A DNA stretch of 64,000 nt from Pseudomonas sp. PDNC002 (GCF_016919445.1 NZ_CP070356.1:2946001-3010000); one strand, 5' to 3'; counted from the first letter of the stretch, positions 8,554 to 18,757 are shown. The notes: generated by a model not told the origin, from the letters alone. Translations and numbers: made by a program.

Positions 8554-10218
8554 TCAGCCCAGCGTCTCCGGCGGCGCCTCGTAGCTACCCGACTCGTAGC
8601 TCACGCCGTGACGGATCACCGGCGGTGCATCGCCATCGTGGAGGCTTGTCACGTTGTCGATGATGGTCTTGTCCTCCAGGGTCAGGCGGTCGAGCATGCG
8701 CAGGTGGCCGATCCAGTTGTCCACCAGGAACAGCTCCTGCCAGACCTCGGGATTACTGACGTCGCGGTACAGCGCCCAGCGCTCCGCCCCATTGCGCAGG
8801 CGCAGACGGCGTAGCGGCTTGGCGGCGCGGACGAAGTCGCGGGTGCGCTCGGCGGGAATCCGGTACTCGATGGAGACCAGTACCGAGCCGCGCTCTGGGT
8901 TGAACACGAAGGTCGGTTGCCCCGGCACGCCGCCCGGCGCACGAGCGATGCTGGCGGAGTTCAGCTCCGGCAGGCGCGAGTTGTAGAGCAGCGCCACGGA
9001 GATCAGCAGCAGGCAGCCGGCGGCGATCAGCGCACCTTGCACACCCATGGTCTCGGCGAAGTGCCCCCAGAGGAAGGAGCCCGCCGCGAGGCCACCATAG
9101 ATGGCTGTCTGGTACAGCGCCAGGGCCCGAGCCTTCACCCAGTCCGGCACGAGGATCTGTACGGCGGAGTTGTAGGTCGCCACTGCGGCGATCCAGCAGG
9201 CACCGCCCAGCACCAGCGCGGGGAAGATCACCCAGAGGTTGTCGACCCAGCCCAGGATGAGCATGACGACGGCGAGGGTGGCGGCGGCGAAGCTGATCAG
9301 CCGGCTGCTGCCCAGCCACTGCCGCGCCTTGCTCACCACGGTGCTGGCGACGATGGCGCCGAGCCCGAGAGCCCCCAGCATGTAGCCGTAGACCGAGGCG
9401 CTGCCGTCCGGGTTGCGGTGCGCCAGTAGCGGCAGCAGTGCCCAGATGGCGCTGGCCGAGAGGCCGAACACCGCCGAACGCAGCATCACCAGGCGAGTGA
9501 CGCTGGAGTACTGGGTGAAGCGCAGCGCGGCGATCACGCCTTCGAAGATATGCTCCGGTGGCAGGGTCCGCTTGGGCACGTCACGGCGCCATTGCCAGAT
9601 CGCCCAGATCAGCGCGGCGTAGCAGATGCAGTTGAACAGGAACACCCAGGATGCGCCGGTGGCCGACAGCAGCAGGCCGCCGATGGCCGGGCCGACGGCA
9701 CGGGCGACGTTGTAGTTGACGCTGTTGAGCAGCACCGCATCGCCGAGCATGCGCGGCGGCACTTGCTCGTTCACCGCCGCCTGCCAGGCGGGGATGGTGA
9801 TCGAGCTGCCCAGCGACAGCCAGAGGATCGACACGATCAGCATCAGCGGGTCGAGATAACCCATGAAGGCCAGTACCGTCACCAGCGCGGCGCCGGAGAG
9901 TTCGACGGTCAGCCCCACCAGCATGATCTTGCGGCGGTCGTGGTTGTCGGCCAGTACGCCGGACATGATCGACAGCAGCACCAGCGGCAACGCCGAGGCG
10001 ACCTGGATCATCGCCACCATCAGCGGGCTGGCATGGGCTTCGGTGACCACCCAGGCGGCGGCGACCGATTGCGCCCAGGTGCCCAGGTTGGCGAACAGGT
10101 TGCAGATCCAGATGATGCGGAACGCGGCGATGCTGAAGGGGGCGAGGACGCCGCTGCGGGATTCGGCTGGATCGGGCTTGAGGGGAAGGTCTTGCTTGGG
10201 TGAAACGGACTGCAGCAT
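8554..10218 (-). CDS. MFS_3-type major facilitator exporter with C-terminal soluble domain
   Basis: The protein has 554 residues. About 12 membrane helices cover residues 25-410, with the MFS loop motif GVLADNHDRRKIM between helices 2 and 3. A soluble tail of about 120 residues (from RGSVLVSIEYRIPAERT) follows and is typical of the MFS_3/DUF894 group related to the enterobactin exporter EntS. The ATG at 10218 is chosen because it gives the family N-terminus and is preceded by AAGG; the frame stays open upstream but without a start with a ribosome-binding site. Likely a drug or metabolite exporter; substrate unknown. Confidence 0.83.
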   Translation of the reverse strand: MLQSVSPKQDLPLKPDPAESRSGVLAPFSIAAFRIIWICNLFANLGTWAQSVAAAWVVTEAHASPLMVAMIQVASALPLVLLSIMSGVLADNHDRRKIMLVGLTVELSGAALVTVLAFMGYLDPLMLIVSILWLSLGSSITIPAWQAAVNEQVPPRMLGDAVLLNSVNYNVARAVGPAIGGLLLSATGASWVFLFNCICYAALIWAIWQWRRDVPKRTLPPEHIFEGVIAALRFTQYSSVTRLVMLRSAVFGLSASAIWALLPLLAHRNPDGSASVYGYMLGALGLGAIVASTVVSKARQWLGSSRLISFAAATLAVVMLILGWVDNLWVIFPALVLGGACWIAAVATYNSAVQILVPDWVKARALALYQTAIYGGLAAGSFLWGHFAETMGVQGALIAAGCLLLISVALLYNSRLPELNSASIARAPGGVPGQPTFVFNPERGSVLVSIEYRIPAERTRDFVRAAKPLRRLRLRNGAERWALYRDVSNPEVWQELFLVDNWIGHLRMLDRLTLEDKTIIDNVTSLHDGDAPPVIRHGVSYESGSYEAPPETLG

Positions 10219-10437
10219 GGGGACGCCCTTATTTCGAGTGGTCGGTACGCGCGTCGCAGCGGCGCCTTTCCATGCCGGGCAAGTGTAGTGGCTGAGGCGG
10301 TTCGCGCCATTGATGATGGTCAGCCGTGGCGTTATCGGTGACTTGCGCTGGCAAGCTTCGACAGTGCCTGAGTGGCCGTGGATTGCTAGTCTGCGACGAC
10401 CTTTTCTGTCCGATTTGCCAACAAGAGCGAAGAGCCG

Positions 10438-11733
10438 ATGAAGCGAATTTCCACTTGCCTGCTGGCCGGCCTGCTGGCGTTGCCGCAGAGCCTCTGGGCC
10501 TGGTCCAATCACACCTTGGGCAGCTACATCGCCCTGCAGCAATTACCCGCCGTCGCCCAGGCGCCGGAAGTCGAGGTGGAGCCGCTCGAGAGCTTCATCA
10601 GCCAGCAGCGCGCGGGCCTGGTAAAGCTGCTGGACGAGCAGGAAGCCTATGCCCGCGAGCACTTCCGCGAGTACCCGTCGCGCCCGGACGACCTGCGCCT
10701 GACCGAAGATGGCCGCGACGACCTGCGCAAGGCCTTTCTCATGGCGCTGCGTCTGAATCCGGAGATCAAGCTGGCTACCGCGGTGCAGCCGCCGCCCGGC
10801 GGTGAGCTGCCCAATCACGCCGCGTTGCAACCGGCAGAGGTGCTGGTGTTCCGCAACCTGTCCGGCTGGAATCAGTGGCGCTTCGTGCAGTTGCAGGCGG
10901 GCGAGAAGATTCCGGCTATCGACGTGCTGGCCAGCGCCGCCGACGAGCCGGACTTCGGTCACGACATCAACCTGTTCAGTGACAATCCCGGCGAGGCCGG
11001 CCAGCGCTATGGCTTCGGCCCGCAGCCGTTCGGTGATCCGCGCTACGAGTTCAGCTCCCAGGCGCCGTTCCACATGGGCTTCTACCATGAGGACGCGATC
11101 ATCTTCACCGGCGCGCCGTACCTGGAGCGCAACTGGCCGGAATGGCGCGCGTACCAGTTCTTCGGCCTGGCGCGCTTCGCCTTCGAGAACGGCCATCCGT
11201 ACTGGGGCTATCGCTTCCTCGGCTGGGCGATGCACTACATCCAGGACATGACCCAGCCCTATCACTCGACGCCGCTGCCGGGCGAGACCACCACCAGCAT
11301 GCTGTGGACGGCGGGCAAGTCCATGGCCGGTTTCGACGCCGACAAGCAGGCGGCGATCCAGCGCGTGGCGGACCGACATACGGGCGTGGAGCGTTATCAG
11401 GTGGACTGGCTGCGCGAGACGCTGCGCCTGGGCGGGCAGTCGCCGTTGCTGACGGCCTATGCGGATGTCAGTACCGACGGCACTTATCCACCGTACTCGA
11501 CGGAGTATCTGCGCGAGGTGGTGGCGAGCGAGTCCCATGCCCATGCGGCGGCGTTCGATGCGGCGATCGGCCATTGGCTGGAAAACGAGAAGGCGCCGGC
11601 GGGGGATTTCAGCGCGGGGAACTCACCGGAGCCGTTCCGGCACGATGAGGCGTTGGATGAGCAGATTCTGCAATTGATCCGGCACTTCGGCGCGCACAGT
11701 CGCAACATCGCGAAGGCGGCCCTGCAGCCGTAA
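10438..11733 (+). CDS. Secreted zinc-dependent phospholipase C/P1 nuclease-fold protein
   Basis: The protein has 431 residues. The signal peptide (1-21, ending SLWA) would leave Trp22 as the mature N-terminus (WSNHTLGSY). In the phospholipase C/S1-P1 nuclease superfamily the N-terminal Trp itself ligates zinc, so this placement is meaningful. A second zinc motif is HYIQDMTQPYHS, matching HxxxD...H of the superfamily. FHMGFYHED and further His/Asp residues may complete the site. Monocistronic, followed by a strong palindrome. The enzyme type (lipase or nuclease) cannot be decided from sequence alone. Confidence 0.68.
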   Translation: MKRISTCLLAGLLALPQSLWAWSNHTLGSYIALQQLPAVAQAPEVEVEPLESFISQQRAGLVKLLDEQEAYAREHFREYPSRPDDLRLTEDGRDDLRKAFLMALRLNPEIKLATAVQPPPGGELPNHAALQPAEVLVFRNLSGWNQWRFVQLQAGEKIPAIDVLASAADEPDFGHDINLFSDNPGEAGQRYGFGPQPFGDPRYEFSSQAPFHMGFYHEDAIIFTGAPYLERNWPEWRAYQFFGLARFAFENGHPYWGYRFLGWAMHYIQDMTQPYHSTPLPGETTTSMLWTAGKSMAGFDADKQAAIQRVADRHTGVERYQVDWLRETLRLGGQSPLLTAYADVSTDGTYPPYSTEYLREVVASESHAHAAAFDAAIGHWLENEKAPAGDFSAGNSPEPFRHDEALDEQILQLIRHFGAHSRNIAKAALQP

Positions 11734-11746
11734 AAGAGGGCTGGCA

Positions 11747-11779
11747 ATTACGCCGGGGCTGCGTGGGCCCCGGCGTAAT
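11747..11779. terminator. Palindromic terminator between convergent genes
   Basis: A 13-bp perfect stem (ATTACGCCGGGGC / GCCCCGGCGTAAT) with a 7-base loop lies between the phospholipase-like gene and the DUF2790 gene. There is no long T-run, so it may also act as an mRNA 3'-end stabiliser. Confidence 0.65.
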
Positions 11780-11791
11780 CGCACAAGTCGC

Positions 11792-12055
11792 TTAGCCGCC
11801 GGAGCAGCCGTTGCCCCACACCTGATATTCGACGGTGTGACGCTGACCCTGGGAATCTTCGTAGGTCATGCGCGCCGGCACGATGCCGCACTCGCTGGAC
11901 ACGTCGGTGGTCGAGATCACGTGGGCGACGTCCAGTTTCATGTCGTAGGTGTACTGCTCCACGGCCGCGCTTGGCGCCTGGTCGGCGGCGTTCACCTGCT
12001 CGGCCAGGGCGAGCGAAGAGAAGCCCAGCATGGCCAGGATGACTACAGCTTTCAT
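11792..12055 (-). CDS. Small periplasmic DUF2790-family protein
   Basis: The protein has 87 residues: a signal peptide (MKAVVILAMLGFSSLALA), then a small domain with the pattern YDMKLDVAHVISTTDVSSECGIVPARMTYEDSQGQ and a final WGNGC. This matches DUF2790 proteins, which occur in several copies in Pseudomonas genomes and are often metal- or stress-regulated. The two Cys residues (in SSECG and GNGC) could form a disulfide. The ATG at 12055 is preceded by AAGGCAGG. Function unknown. Confidence 0.8.
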   Translation of the reverse strand: MKAVVILAMLGFSSLALAEQVNAADQAPSAAVEQYTYDMKLDVAHVISTTDVSSECGIVPARMTYEDSQGQRHTVEYQVWGNGCSGG

Positions 12056-12454
12056 GAATTTACCTGCCTTGTTCCCGGTGTCCGGACGACACTCGTCCGT
12101 GACGCTCAGCCGGAGCTGCATCGGGAAGCGTTGGGGAAATGAATTACGGGTCTTGGGTGGTGTTGCGGCGCGCGCTGTAACAGCACGGAAATAATAGGAT
12201 TTGCCTGACCTGAGTCATATATCCAGGCGCCAACAAGACTTCGTACTCAGAGGCAACAATCCAGGATTGACGCGGGTTGCAGGGGTGGTCTTGCGGCGGG
12301 TGGTCGCAGGTTCGATCGATTTGCGATGCGGTTGCGGATGGCGTAGGAGCGGACTTCGTCCGCGATAGATTTGCGGCGCGCCGGAGACCATCGCGGACGG
12401 AGTCCGCTCCTACGAAACGATCTGAAGTTCTGCGCCGTGCGGTTCGCGACCAGC
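12056..12454. repeat. Intergenic region with an inverted pair of GTAGGAGCGGA-type REP elements (12343-12413)
   Basis: The left REP reads GTAGGAGCGGACTTCGTCCG and the right one is its inverse (CGGACGGAGTCCGCTCCTAC), about 30 bases apart, the usual paired layout of Pseudomonas REP sequences. The rest of these 399 bases shows no gene; the DUF2790 promoter should lie at the left edge, read on the minus strand. Confidence 0.8.
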
Positions 12455-14602
12455 TCAATCGAGCAGCGGCGACTGCGGATCGAGCAACGAGGTGCGGATG
12501 AAGTGCAGGTAGCTGCACACCCGCCGCAGGGGTGAGGAATCGAAGTGCGGTGGGCGACGATCATCGGTAGTGCGCGTCGCATGGATAGCGTGCTCCACCG
12601 CCGCCAGCGCCCGCTGGCGGTTGCTTTCGCTGGGTTGGATGAACAGTCGGATCAGCGCACGGCCCAGGGCGCGGATCGCACGGCGCCAGGGCATGCGCTC
12701 GGCGTACCAGGGCTCCTTCGGCAGGGCCTCCTGCTCACGGCGCAGCTCGATGATCGACAGGCCGATCTCCTGCACCTGGAAGGTCCAGCGCAGCAGCCGG
12801 CGCTGTACATCCGGGCGGCCTGTGGATAACCCATACGCCTGGTTGAGCAAATCGCGGGTGCCACTCTCGAAATTGGACGACAGGCCCTTCAGCGGATCGC
12901 TGATCACCCGCACCACGCGCAGGCGCAGCTCGGCTTCCAGGCGCTCCCACAACCACGGCCGGTTGGGCGGCAGGATGACGATCGCCGCGACCACCGCCAT
13001 GCCCATGGACAGCAGCATCGCCAGGTATTCGTTGATGAAGGTGTAGGCGTCGTAGCGCGCCAGGTTCGCCGGCAACGAGGCGATGCAGAACCACACCAGC
13101 AGGCCGACGCCGTAGCCGCTCCACTTCGGCCGGGTGATCAGGAAGGCGCCGAGGGCGAACACCGGCGCGAGCACGAAGCACAGCAGCGGGAAGCCGTCGA
13201 TGTGCGGCAGCACGCGGAAGGTGAGGATGAAGCCGAGCGTCGCGCCCAGCAGTGTGCCGAGGGTCAGTTGCAGCGACAGGCGCTTGGGATTGGGTGAGGC
13301 GGAGGAGAGCGCGGCGATCAGCACCGAGGTCAGTGCGAAGGTGGCGCCGCTGAGCCAGGAGGTTTCGATCCAGAACACGCCACCGACGATCACCAGCAGC
13401 GCGCAGCGGAAGCCCGCGACGGCGGCGGCAAGGGCGTTGGCCTTGGGCGTGAAGCGCTCTTTCCACTGCTCGCGCTCGTGCTTGTGCGCGGCGAGCGAGG
13501 CGTGGGTCTGCGCATAGTTGTGCATGTCGTCGACGAAGCGGAACAGCAGCTCGGCGGCGGTCTCGAAATCCAGCTGGTCGGCTTCCCGCGGGCAGGTGTG
13601 GCCGAGGCTGGCGCGGGCTTCGCGGATACGCGGCATCAAGTGATGCTTGCACAGTTCCAGTTGCACGCTCAGGCGCTCGGCATCCGCTTCGGCGAGTGGC
13701 CGGCCGTGCCAGCTCGCGAGCAGTTCGCTGACATCGATCAGGCACGGCATCAGGACTTCGAGTACGTTGCAGGCCTGGCGCTCGCGCAGCCGATCGAGCA
13801 GGCGCTGCAGCGCGTGGAAGCGTGTGGTCAATTGCATGAACTCGCTGTTCAGCCGCGCCAGGCGACCGCTGCGCAAGCGCATGTGCGGGTCTTCGAAGGC
13901 GGTGACGTTGCGCAGGCTCTCCAGGCCCACCACCTCGGCGGCGATACGTGCGCTGGCCTGTTCGAAGCGCTCGCGCTCCAGCGTGCCATTGAGGCCGGCG
14001 CTGGCGAGGCCGGCAAAGTCGCCGAAGCGGGTGTTCAGCGCATTGCGCAGGGCGGCGGTGCTGGTCTGCGGCAGCACGACGGCGCTGACCACGCCGGTGC
14101 AGAGGATGCCCAGGGTGATCTCGATCACCCGCCACAGCGCCTGCATGAAGGCGCCTTCGGGGTGCAGCGTGGCGGGAATGCCGATCATCACGGCGGTGTA
14201 GCCGGCGAGCAGGCAGGCGTAGGCGCGGAAGTCCCGATAGCGCGCTGCGCCGGCGGTACACAGGCCGACCCAGATCGCCACGCAGAGCAGGAACAGCACG
14301 CGCTCCTGGGCGAACAGGGCGATGAAGGTGACCATCACCGTGAGCCCGGCGAGGGTGCCGAGGATGCGGTAGAAGCTCTTCGCCAGCACCTGGCCGCTCT
14401 GTGGTTGCAGGACGATGAAGGCGCTCACCAGCACGGTGTTGGGTTGCGGCAGCTCCAGCCGGTAGGCCAGCCACAACGCCGTGAAGGCGGTGATCAGCGT
14501 CTTGAGGATGAACATCCAGGTGACGCCGTCGGTATGCGCCCAGTCGGACAGGGCGAAGCGCACCGCGGCGGCCTTGGGCAGGCGCACGGACAGACTGCTC
14601 AT
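12455..14602 (-). CDS. FUSC-family (fusaric acid resistance/AaeB-like) inner-membrane efflux protein
   Basis: The protein has 715 residues with two blocks of membrane helices (about 25-180 and 385-540), each followed by a long soluble helical region, as in AaeB/FusC/YccS-type proteins. Typical segments are LPQPNTVLVSAFIVLQPQSGQVLAKSFYRI in the first block and SPNPKRLSLQLTLGTLLGATLGF in the second. AaeB-like proteins expel aromatic carboxylic acids together with a membrane-fusion partner (AaeA) and a small protein (AaeX); neither partner gene is adjacent here. It is divergent from a LysR regulator with a LysR-type palindrome between them, so it is a likely target of that regulator. Confidence 0.8.
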   Translation of the reverse strand: MSSLSVRLPKAAAVRFALSDWAHTDGVTWMFILKTLITAFTALWLAYRLELPQPNTVLVSAFIVLQPQSGQVLAKSFYRILGTLAGLTVMVTFIALFAQERVLFLLCVAIWVGLCTAGAARYRDFRAYACLLAGYTAVMIGIPATLHPEGAFMQALWRVIEITLGILCTGVVSAVVLPQTSTAALRNALNTRFGDFAGLASAGLNGTLERERFEQASARIAAEVVGLESLRNVTAFEDPHMRLRSGRLARLNSEFMQLTTRFHALQRLLDRLRERQACNVLEVLMPCLIDVSELLASWHGRPLAEADAERLSVQLELCKHHLMPRIREARASLGHTCPREADQLDFETAAELLFRFVDDMHNYAQTHASLAAHKHEREQWKERFTPKANALAAAVAGFRCALLVIVGGVFWIETSWLSGATFALTSVLIAALSSASPNPKRLSLQLTLGTLLGATLGFILTFRVLPHIDGFPLLCFVLAPVFALGAFLITRPKWSGYGVGLLVWFCIASLPANLARYDAYTFINEYLAMLLSMGMAVVAAIVILPPNRPWLWERLEAELRLRVVRVISDPLKGLSSNFESGTRDLLNQAYGLSTGRPDVQRRLLRWTFQVQEIGLSIIELRREQEALPKEPWYAERMPWRRAIRALGRALIRLFIQPSESNRQRALAAVEHAIHATRTTDDRRPPHFDSSPLRRVCSYLHFIRTSLLDPQSPLLD

Positions 14603-14801
14603 CGGGCTTATCTCGGCAGGCGGTGATCGGGCTGGGTTGGGTTTTTAGAACCCTGTAGTTCGAAGGCGGAGCGAAGGGGTGGAAGCACGTTGCACGAAGG
14701 GCGGAGCACGGGTGCGAATCCTGGGGTGTCGCGGCGGGCCGCGTTGGGGATGGCGATTCTAGAAGTGCGCCGGGGGGCAGGATAAGCTGACGGTTGGATG
14801 A

Positions 14802-14828
14802 ATTATTGTTGCCTGAAAGGACAATAAT
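14802..14828. promoter_or_regulatory. Perfect 8-bp inverted repeat, candidate LysR operator
   Basis: ATTATTGT, 11 bases, ACAATAAT. The site lies in the divergent promoter region between the FUSC efflux gene and the LysR gene, and has the spacing expected of a LysR-type T-N11-A box. Confidence 0.55.
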
Positions 14829-14948
14829 CCCGTCGCGACAGGTATGCGACAATTCGCCGCCTGTCATGAATCTGTAACAAGGCGTTGCTCGTTCGAGCGC
14901 CGTTGCAGAGGCGCCCGCCGTGGCGTGGACAGGCTCTCAGGAGAAATG

Positions 14949-15896
14949 ATGGACCTGCTGCACAACATGCGTGCTTTCGTCTGTGTCGCCGAGACTGGCA
15001 GCTTCACCGCCGCCGCCCAGCGCATGGACCTCACCACCGCGTACGTCTCGCGGACGGTGGCCAAACTCGAAGCGCACCTGCGTACCCGCCTGCTGCACCG
15101 TACCACCCGCCGTATCGCCCTCACCGAAGCCGGGCAGCGCTACCTGCAGCGCTGCCAGCAGATCCTTGGCTACATCGAGGAGGCCGAGGCCGAAGCCGGC
15201 GACGCCCATGCCCGACCCCACGGCAAGGTGAAGGTGCATGCCATGACCGGCATTGGCCAGCACTACCTGATCCGGGCCATCGCGCAGTACTGCGAGATCT
15301 ACCCCGAGGTCACGTTCGACCTGACCCTGGCCAATCGCATCACCGATATCCTCGACGAGGGCTACGACATTTCCGTGGTCATCGCCCAGGAGCTGCCGGA
15401 TTCAGGCTTTGTCTCCAAGCGCATCGGCAAGTCCTACAGCGTGCTCTGCGCCTCGCCCGAGTATGTGGCGCGCCACGGCATGCCGAAGCAGCTCGCCGAG
15501 CTGACTGACCACCGCTGCCTGCGCCTGGTGAACTCGGTGATGTCCCTGGACAAGTGGCTGTTCGACGGCCCGGATGGCCAGGAAATGGTCGGCATCAACC
15601 ACAGCCATTTCCAGGTCAATACCGCCGACGCCATGACCGAGGCGGTGCGCGCCGGTATGGGCATCGGCGCGCTGCCGGTGTACTCCGCCGTGCAGGGCCT
15701 CAAGGACGGCAGCCTGGTGCGCGTGCTGCCGGACTACAGCCTGTTCCACCTCAACGTCTATGCGCTGTATCCGTCGCGCCAGTATCTCGATGCGAAGATT
15801 CGCACCTGGGTGGAGTTTCTGCGCGACTGCGTGCCCGGCATGCTGGAAGAGCACGAGCGGATGATGGTCCAGCACGGTCGTACTGCTTTGGTCTGA
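14949..15896 (+). CDS. LysR-family transcriptional regulator
   Basis: The protein has 315 residues. The N-terminal winged helix-turn-helix is MRAFVCVAETGSFTAAAQRM..TTAYVSRTVAKLEAHL, and a substrate-binding domain follows from about residue 90. The ATG at 14949 is preferred over the one at 14946 because AGGAG lies 5 bases upstream of it; an ATG at 14844 would add 35 residues with no family support. It is divergent from the FUSC efflux gene with a palindromic site in between, so it probably controls that gene and itself. The ligand is unknown but aromatic acids are plausible given the efflux partner. Confidence 0.86.
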   Translation: MDLLHNMRAFVCVAETGSFTAAAQRMDLTTAYVSRTVAKLEAHLRTRLLHRTTRRIALTEAGQRYLQRCQQILGYIEEAEAEAGDAHARPHGKVKVHAMTGIGQHYLIRAIAQYCEIYPEVTFDLTLANRITDILDEGYDISVVIAQELPDSGFVSKRIGKSYSVLCASPEYVARHGMPKQLAELTDHRCLRLVNSVMSLDKWLFDGPDGQEMVGINHSHFQVNTADAMTEAVRAGMGIGALPVYSAVQGLKDGSLVRVLPDYSLFHLNVYALYPSRQYLDAKIRTWVEFLRDCVPGMLEEHERMMVQHGRTALV

Positions 15897-16045
15897 GGTC
15901 CGCCTGCGAGCGCCAGAAGCCGCGCTTATGGGGCCCATCAGCATGGGGCCCTAGTGGTAAGACCATGGTCGAATGGCCCGGGGAAGGGTGTCGCCGTTAC
16001 AACTGACGGCAACAAAAACAACACTCTTCACCGAGGTAAAACGCC

Positions 16046-18001
16046 ATGACAGCGGCATCCGTGTACCCCGTGCGTCCCGAAGTGGCCGCGACCACTCTGA
16101 CCGACGAGGCCACCTACAAGAAGCTGTACCAGCAGTCGGTGGTCAACCCCGACGGCTTCTGGCGCGAACAGGCCCAGCGCATCGACTGGATCAAGCCGTT
16201 CACCAAGGTCAAGCAGACCTCCTTCGACGACCACCACGTCGACATCAAGTGGTTTGCCGACGGCACCTTGAACCTCTCCTACAACTGCCTCGACCGTCAC
16301 CTGGCCGAGCGCGGCGACCAGCTCGCCATCATCTGGGAAGGCGACGATCCTTCCGAACACAAGGAAATCACCTACCGCGAACTGCACGAGCAGGTCTGCA
16401 AGTTCGCCAACGCCCTGCGCGGCCAGGACGTGCACCGTGGCGACGTGGTGACCATCTACATGCCGATGATTCCCGAAGCCGTGGTCGCCATGCTGGCCTG
16501 CGCCCGTATCGGCGCGATCCACTCCGTGGTGTTCGGCGGCTTCTCCCCCGAAGCCCTGGCTGGCCGCATCATCGACTGCCGCTCCAAAGTTGTGATCACT
16601 GCGGACGAAGGCCTGCGTGGCGGCAAGAAAACCCCGCTGAAGGCCAACGTCGACGACGCGCTGACCAACCCGGAAACCAACAGCGTGCAGAAGATCATCG
16701 TCTGCAAGCGCACCGGTTCGAACATCAAGTGGAACCAGCACCGCGACGTGTGGTTCGAGGACCTGATGAAGGTCGCCGGCTCCACCTGCGCGCCGAAGGA
16801 AATGGGCGCCGAGGACCCGCTGTTCATCCTCTACACCTCCGGCTCCACCGGCAAACCCAAGGGCGTGCTGCACACCACCGGCGGCTACCTGGTCTACGCC
16901 TCGCTGACCCACGAGCGCGTGTTCGACTACCGTCCGGGCGAAGTCTTCTGGTGCACCGCCGACATCGGCTGGGTCACCGGCCACACCTATGTCGTCTACG
17001 GCCCGCTGGCCAATGGCGCGACCACCGTGCTGTTCGAGGGCGTGCCGAACTACCCGGACATCTCCCGCGTTGCGAAGATCGTCGACAAGCACAAGGTCAA
17101 CATCCTCTACACCGCACCGACCGCCATCCGCGCCATGATGGCCGAGGGCAAGGCCGCGGTCGAAGGCGCTGACGGTTCCAGCCTGCGCCTGCTGGGTTCG
17201 GTGGGCGAGCCGATCAACCCGGAAGCCTGGCAGTGGTACTACGAGACCGTCGGCCAGTCGCGCTGCCCGATCGTCGACACCTGGTGGCAGACCGAAACCG
17301 GCGCCTGCCTGATGACCCCGCTGCCGGGCGCCCACGGCCTGAAGCCGGGCTCCGCCGCCAAGCCGTTCTTCGGCGTGGTGCCGGCTTTGGTGGATAACCT
17401 GGGCAACATCCTGGAAGGGGCCACCGAGGGCAACCTGGTGATCCTGGACTCCTGGCCGGGCCAGGCGCGCACCCTGTACGGCGACCACGACCGCTACGTG
17501 GACACCTACTTCAAGACCTTCAAGGGCATGTACTTCACCGGCGACGGCGCCCGTCGCGACGAGGACGGCTACTACTGGATCACCGGCCGCGTCGATGACG
17601 TGCTGAACGTCTCCGGCCACCGCATGGGCACCGCCGAGATCGAGAGCGCTCTGGTGGCCCACCCGAAAGTCGCCGAGGCCGCGGTGGTTGGCGTGCCGCA
17701 CGACATCAAGGGGCAGGGCATCTATGTCTACGTCACCCTGAATGCCGGGGAGGAAACCAACGAGCAGCTGCGCCAGGAGCTGCGTGCCTGGGTCCGCAAG
17801 GAAATCGGCCCGATCGCCACTCCGGACGTGATCCAGTGGGCGCCCGGCCTGCCGAAGACCCGCTCGGGCAAGATCATGCGCCGCATCCTGCGCAAGATCG
17901 CCACGGCCGAGTACGACACCTTGGGTGACATCTCCACCCTGGCCGATCCGGGTGTGGTGCAGCACCTGATCGACACGCACCAGGCCATGCGCGCGGCCTG
18001 A
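16046..18001 (+). CDS. acsA: Acetyl-CoA synthetase (acetate-CoA ligase, AMP-forming)
   Basis: The 651-residue cytosolic enzyme makes acetyl-CoA from acetate, ATP and CoA via acetyl-AMP. Signatures include the P-loop-like [21 protein letters not shown] in the acetate pocket, and the C-terminal [11 protein letters not shown] with Lys609, the lysine whose reversible acetylation switches off Salmonella Acs. Length is standard. A strong terminator follows. Its position directly upstream of the aot operon matches P. aeruginosa PA0887. Confidence 0.96.
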   Translation: MTAASVYPVRPEVAATTLTDEATYKKLYQQSVVNPDGFWREQAQRIDWIKPFTKVKQTSFDDHHVDIKWFADGTLNLSYNCLDRHLAERGDQLAIIWEGDDPSEHKEITYRELHEQVCKFANALRGQDVHRGDVVTIYMPMIPEAVVAMLACARIGAIHSVVFGGFSPEALAGRIIDCRSKVVITADEGLRGGKKTPLKANVDDALTNPETNSVQKIIVCKRTGSNIKWNQHRDVWFEDLMKVAGSTCAPKEMGAEDPLFILYTSGSTGKPKGVLHTTGGYLVYASLTHERVFDYRPGEVFWCTADIGWVTGHTYVVYGPLANGATTVLFEGVPNYPDISRVAKIVDKHKVNILYTAPTAIRAMMAEGKAAVEGADGSSLRLLGSVGEPINPEAWQWYYETVGQSRCPIVDTWWQTETGACLMTPLPGAHGLKPGSAAKPFFGVVPALVDNLGNILEGATEGNLVILDSWPGQARTLYGDHDRYVDTYFKTFKGMYFTGDGARRDEDGYYWITGRVDDVLNVSGHRMGTAEIESALVAHPKVAEAAVVGVPHDIKGQGIYVYVTLNAGEETNEQLRQELRAWVRKEIGPIATPDVIQWAPGLPKTRSGKIMRRILRKIATAEYDTLGDISTLADPGVVQHLIDTHQAMRAA

Positions 18002-18015
18002 TCTGCCAGCCGATG

Positions 18016-18045
18016 AAAAACGCCCCGCTTGCCGGGGCGTTTTTC
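18016..18045 (+). terminator. Intrinsic terminator of acsA
   Basis: AAAAACGCCCC / GGGGCGTTTTT stem, 7-base loop, extended T-run. Confidence 0.93.
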
Positions 18046-18120
18046 TTTTTGTGCTTTTGTAGAAGGGGCGCCTGTTCCTGACTCGTGAGCTTATTCAAGT
18101 ATGGCGCGGCGGCGGGGCAA

Positions 18121-18274
18121 TCGCGCACGGAGTCCGCTCCTACAATGATCAACAGCCCCTCACCCTAACCCTCTCCAGCAAGCGGGAGAGGGGACCGTTT
18201 GGTGCAGGAGGAAACCTCGGCATCAGCCGACACAATCGGCTCCCTCTCCCTCTGGGAGAGGGCTGGGGTGAGGG
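18121..18274. repeat. REP half-element plus a CCCTCTCCC/GGGAGAGGG palindromic element
   Basis: A single inverted GTAGGAGCGGA-type REP ends near 18143. It is followed at 18156-18274 by an element bounded by CCCCTCACCCTAACCCTCTC on the left and GGGAGAGGGCTGGGGTGAGG on the right. The rest of the 756-base acsA-aotJ gap holds the aot promoter region and no gene. Confidence 0.75.
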
Positions 18275-18551
18275 ACGGCCCAGGCACGGACTTACCTGAA
18301 GAAGACAGTTGCTCCTACAGTGTGCTTCCTGCCCATCGGTAACATTTCCCTGCGACAAAATGAGGCGCCAGGAAACAATTCGCACAGCTTCGGTGCGACT
18401 TTTCTGTCTGTGCGGAATGAGTCAATATCGCGCACCCCGCGCAGGACCTGCGATTTCATATTTGTGGCCCAATTTCTGCAGGTAAATTGGGTTTTACTAC
18501 TCGCTTTCAGATCACGTAAAATCCGCGCCGTCAAGCCGCCGGGGCTCTGTC

Positions 18552-18588
18552 TCCGGCGCTTCTATAATTACTTGTCGCATTGAAGAAA
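18552..18588 (+). promoter_or_regulatory. Candidate ArgR-binding site upstream of aotJ
   Basis: The P. aeruginosa ArgR site is remembered as two direct half-sites of the form TGTCGC-N8-AA repeated every 21 bases. Here 18573-18588 matches exactly (TGTCGC, 8 bases, AA). Exactly 21 bases upstream, 18552-18567 is a weak match (TCCGGC, 8 bases, AA). It lies about 170 bases before aotJ, whose operon is ArgR-controlled in P. aeruginosa. Confidence 0.5.
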
Positions 18589-18757
18589 TAACCGCTCCGG
18601 GGCTGTCGCTAGAATGCCGCTCACCCCGGTAGGCGCGCTTTTCACAAGAATCGCGCCGGCAATGCGCAGACGAACAATAACCTTCACTTCTGCACGGGCA
18701 GCCTGGGCCAACCCCTTTCTCCTGCCAATCGAAGTCCTACCCTCGAAGGAGTTACTG

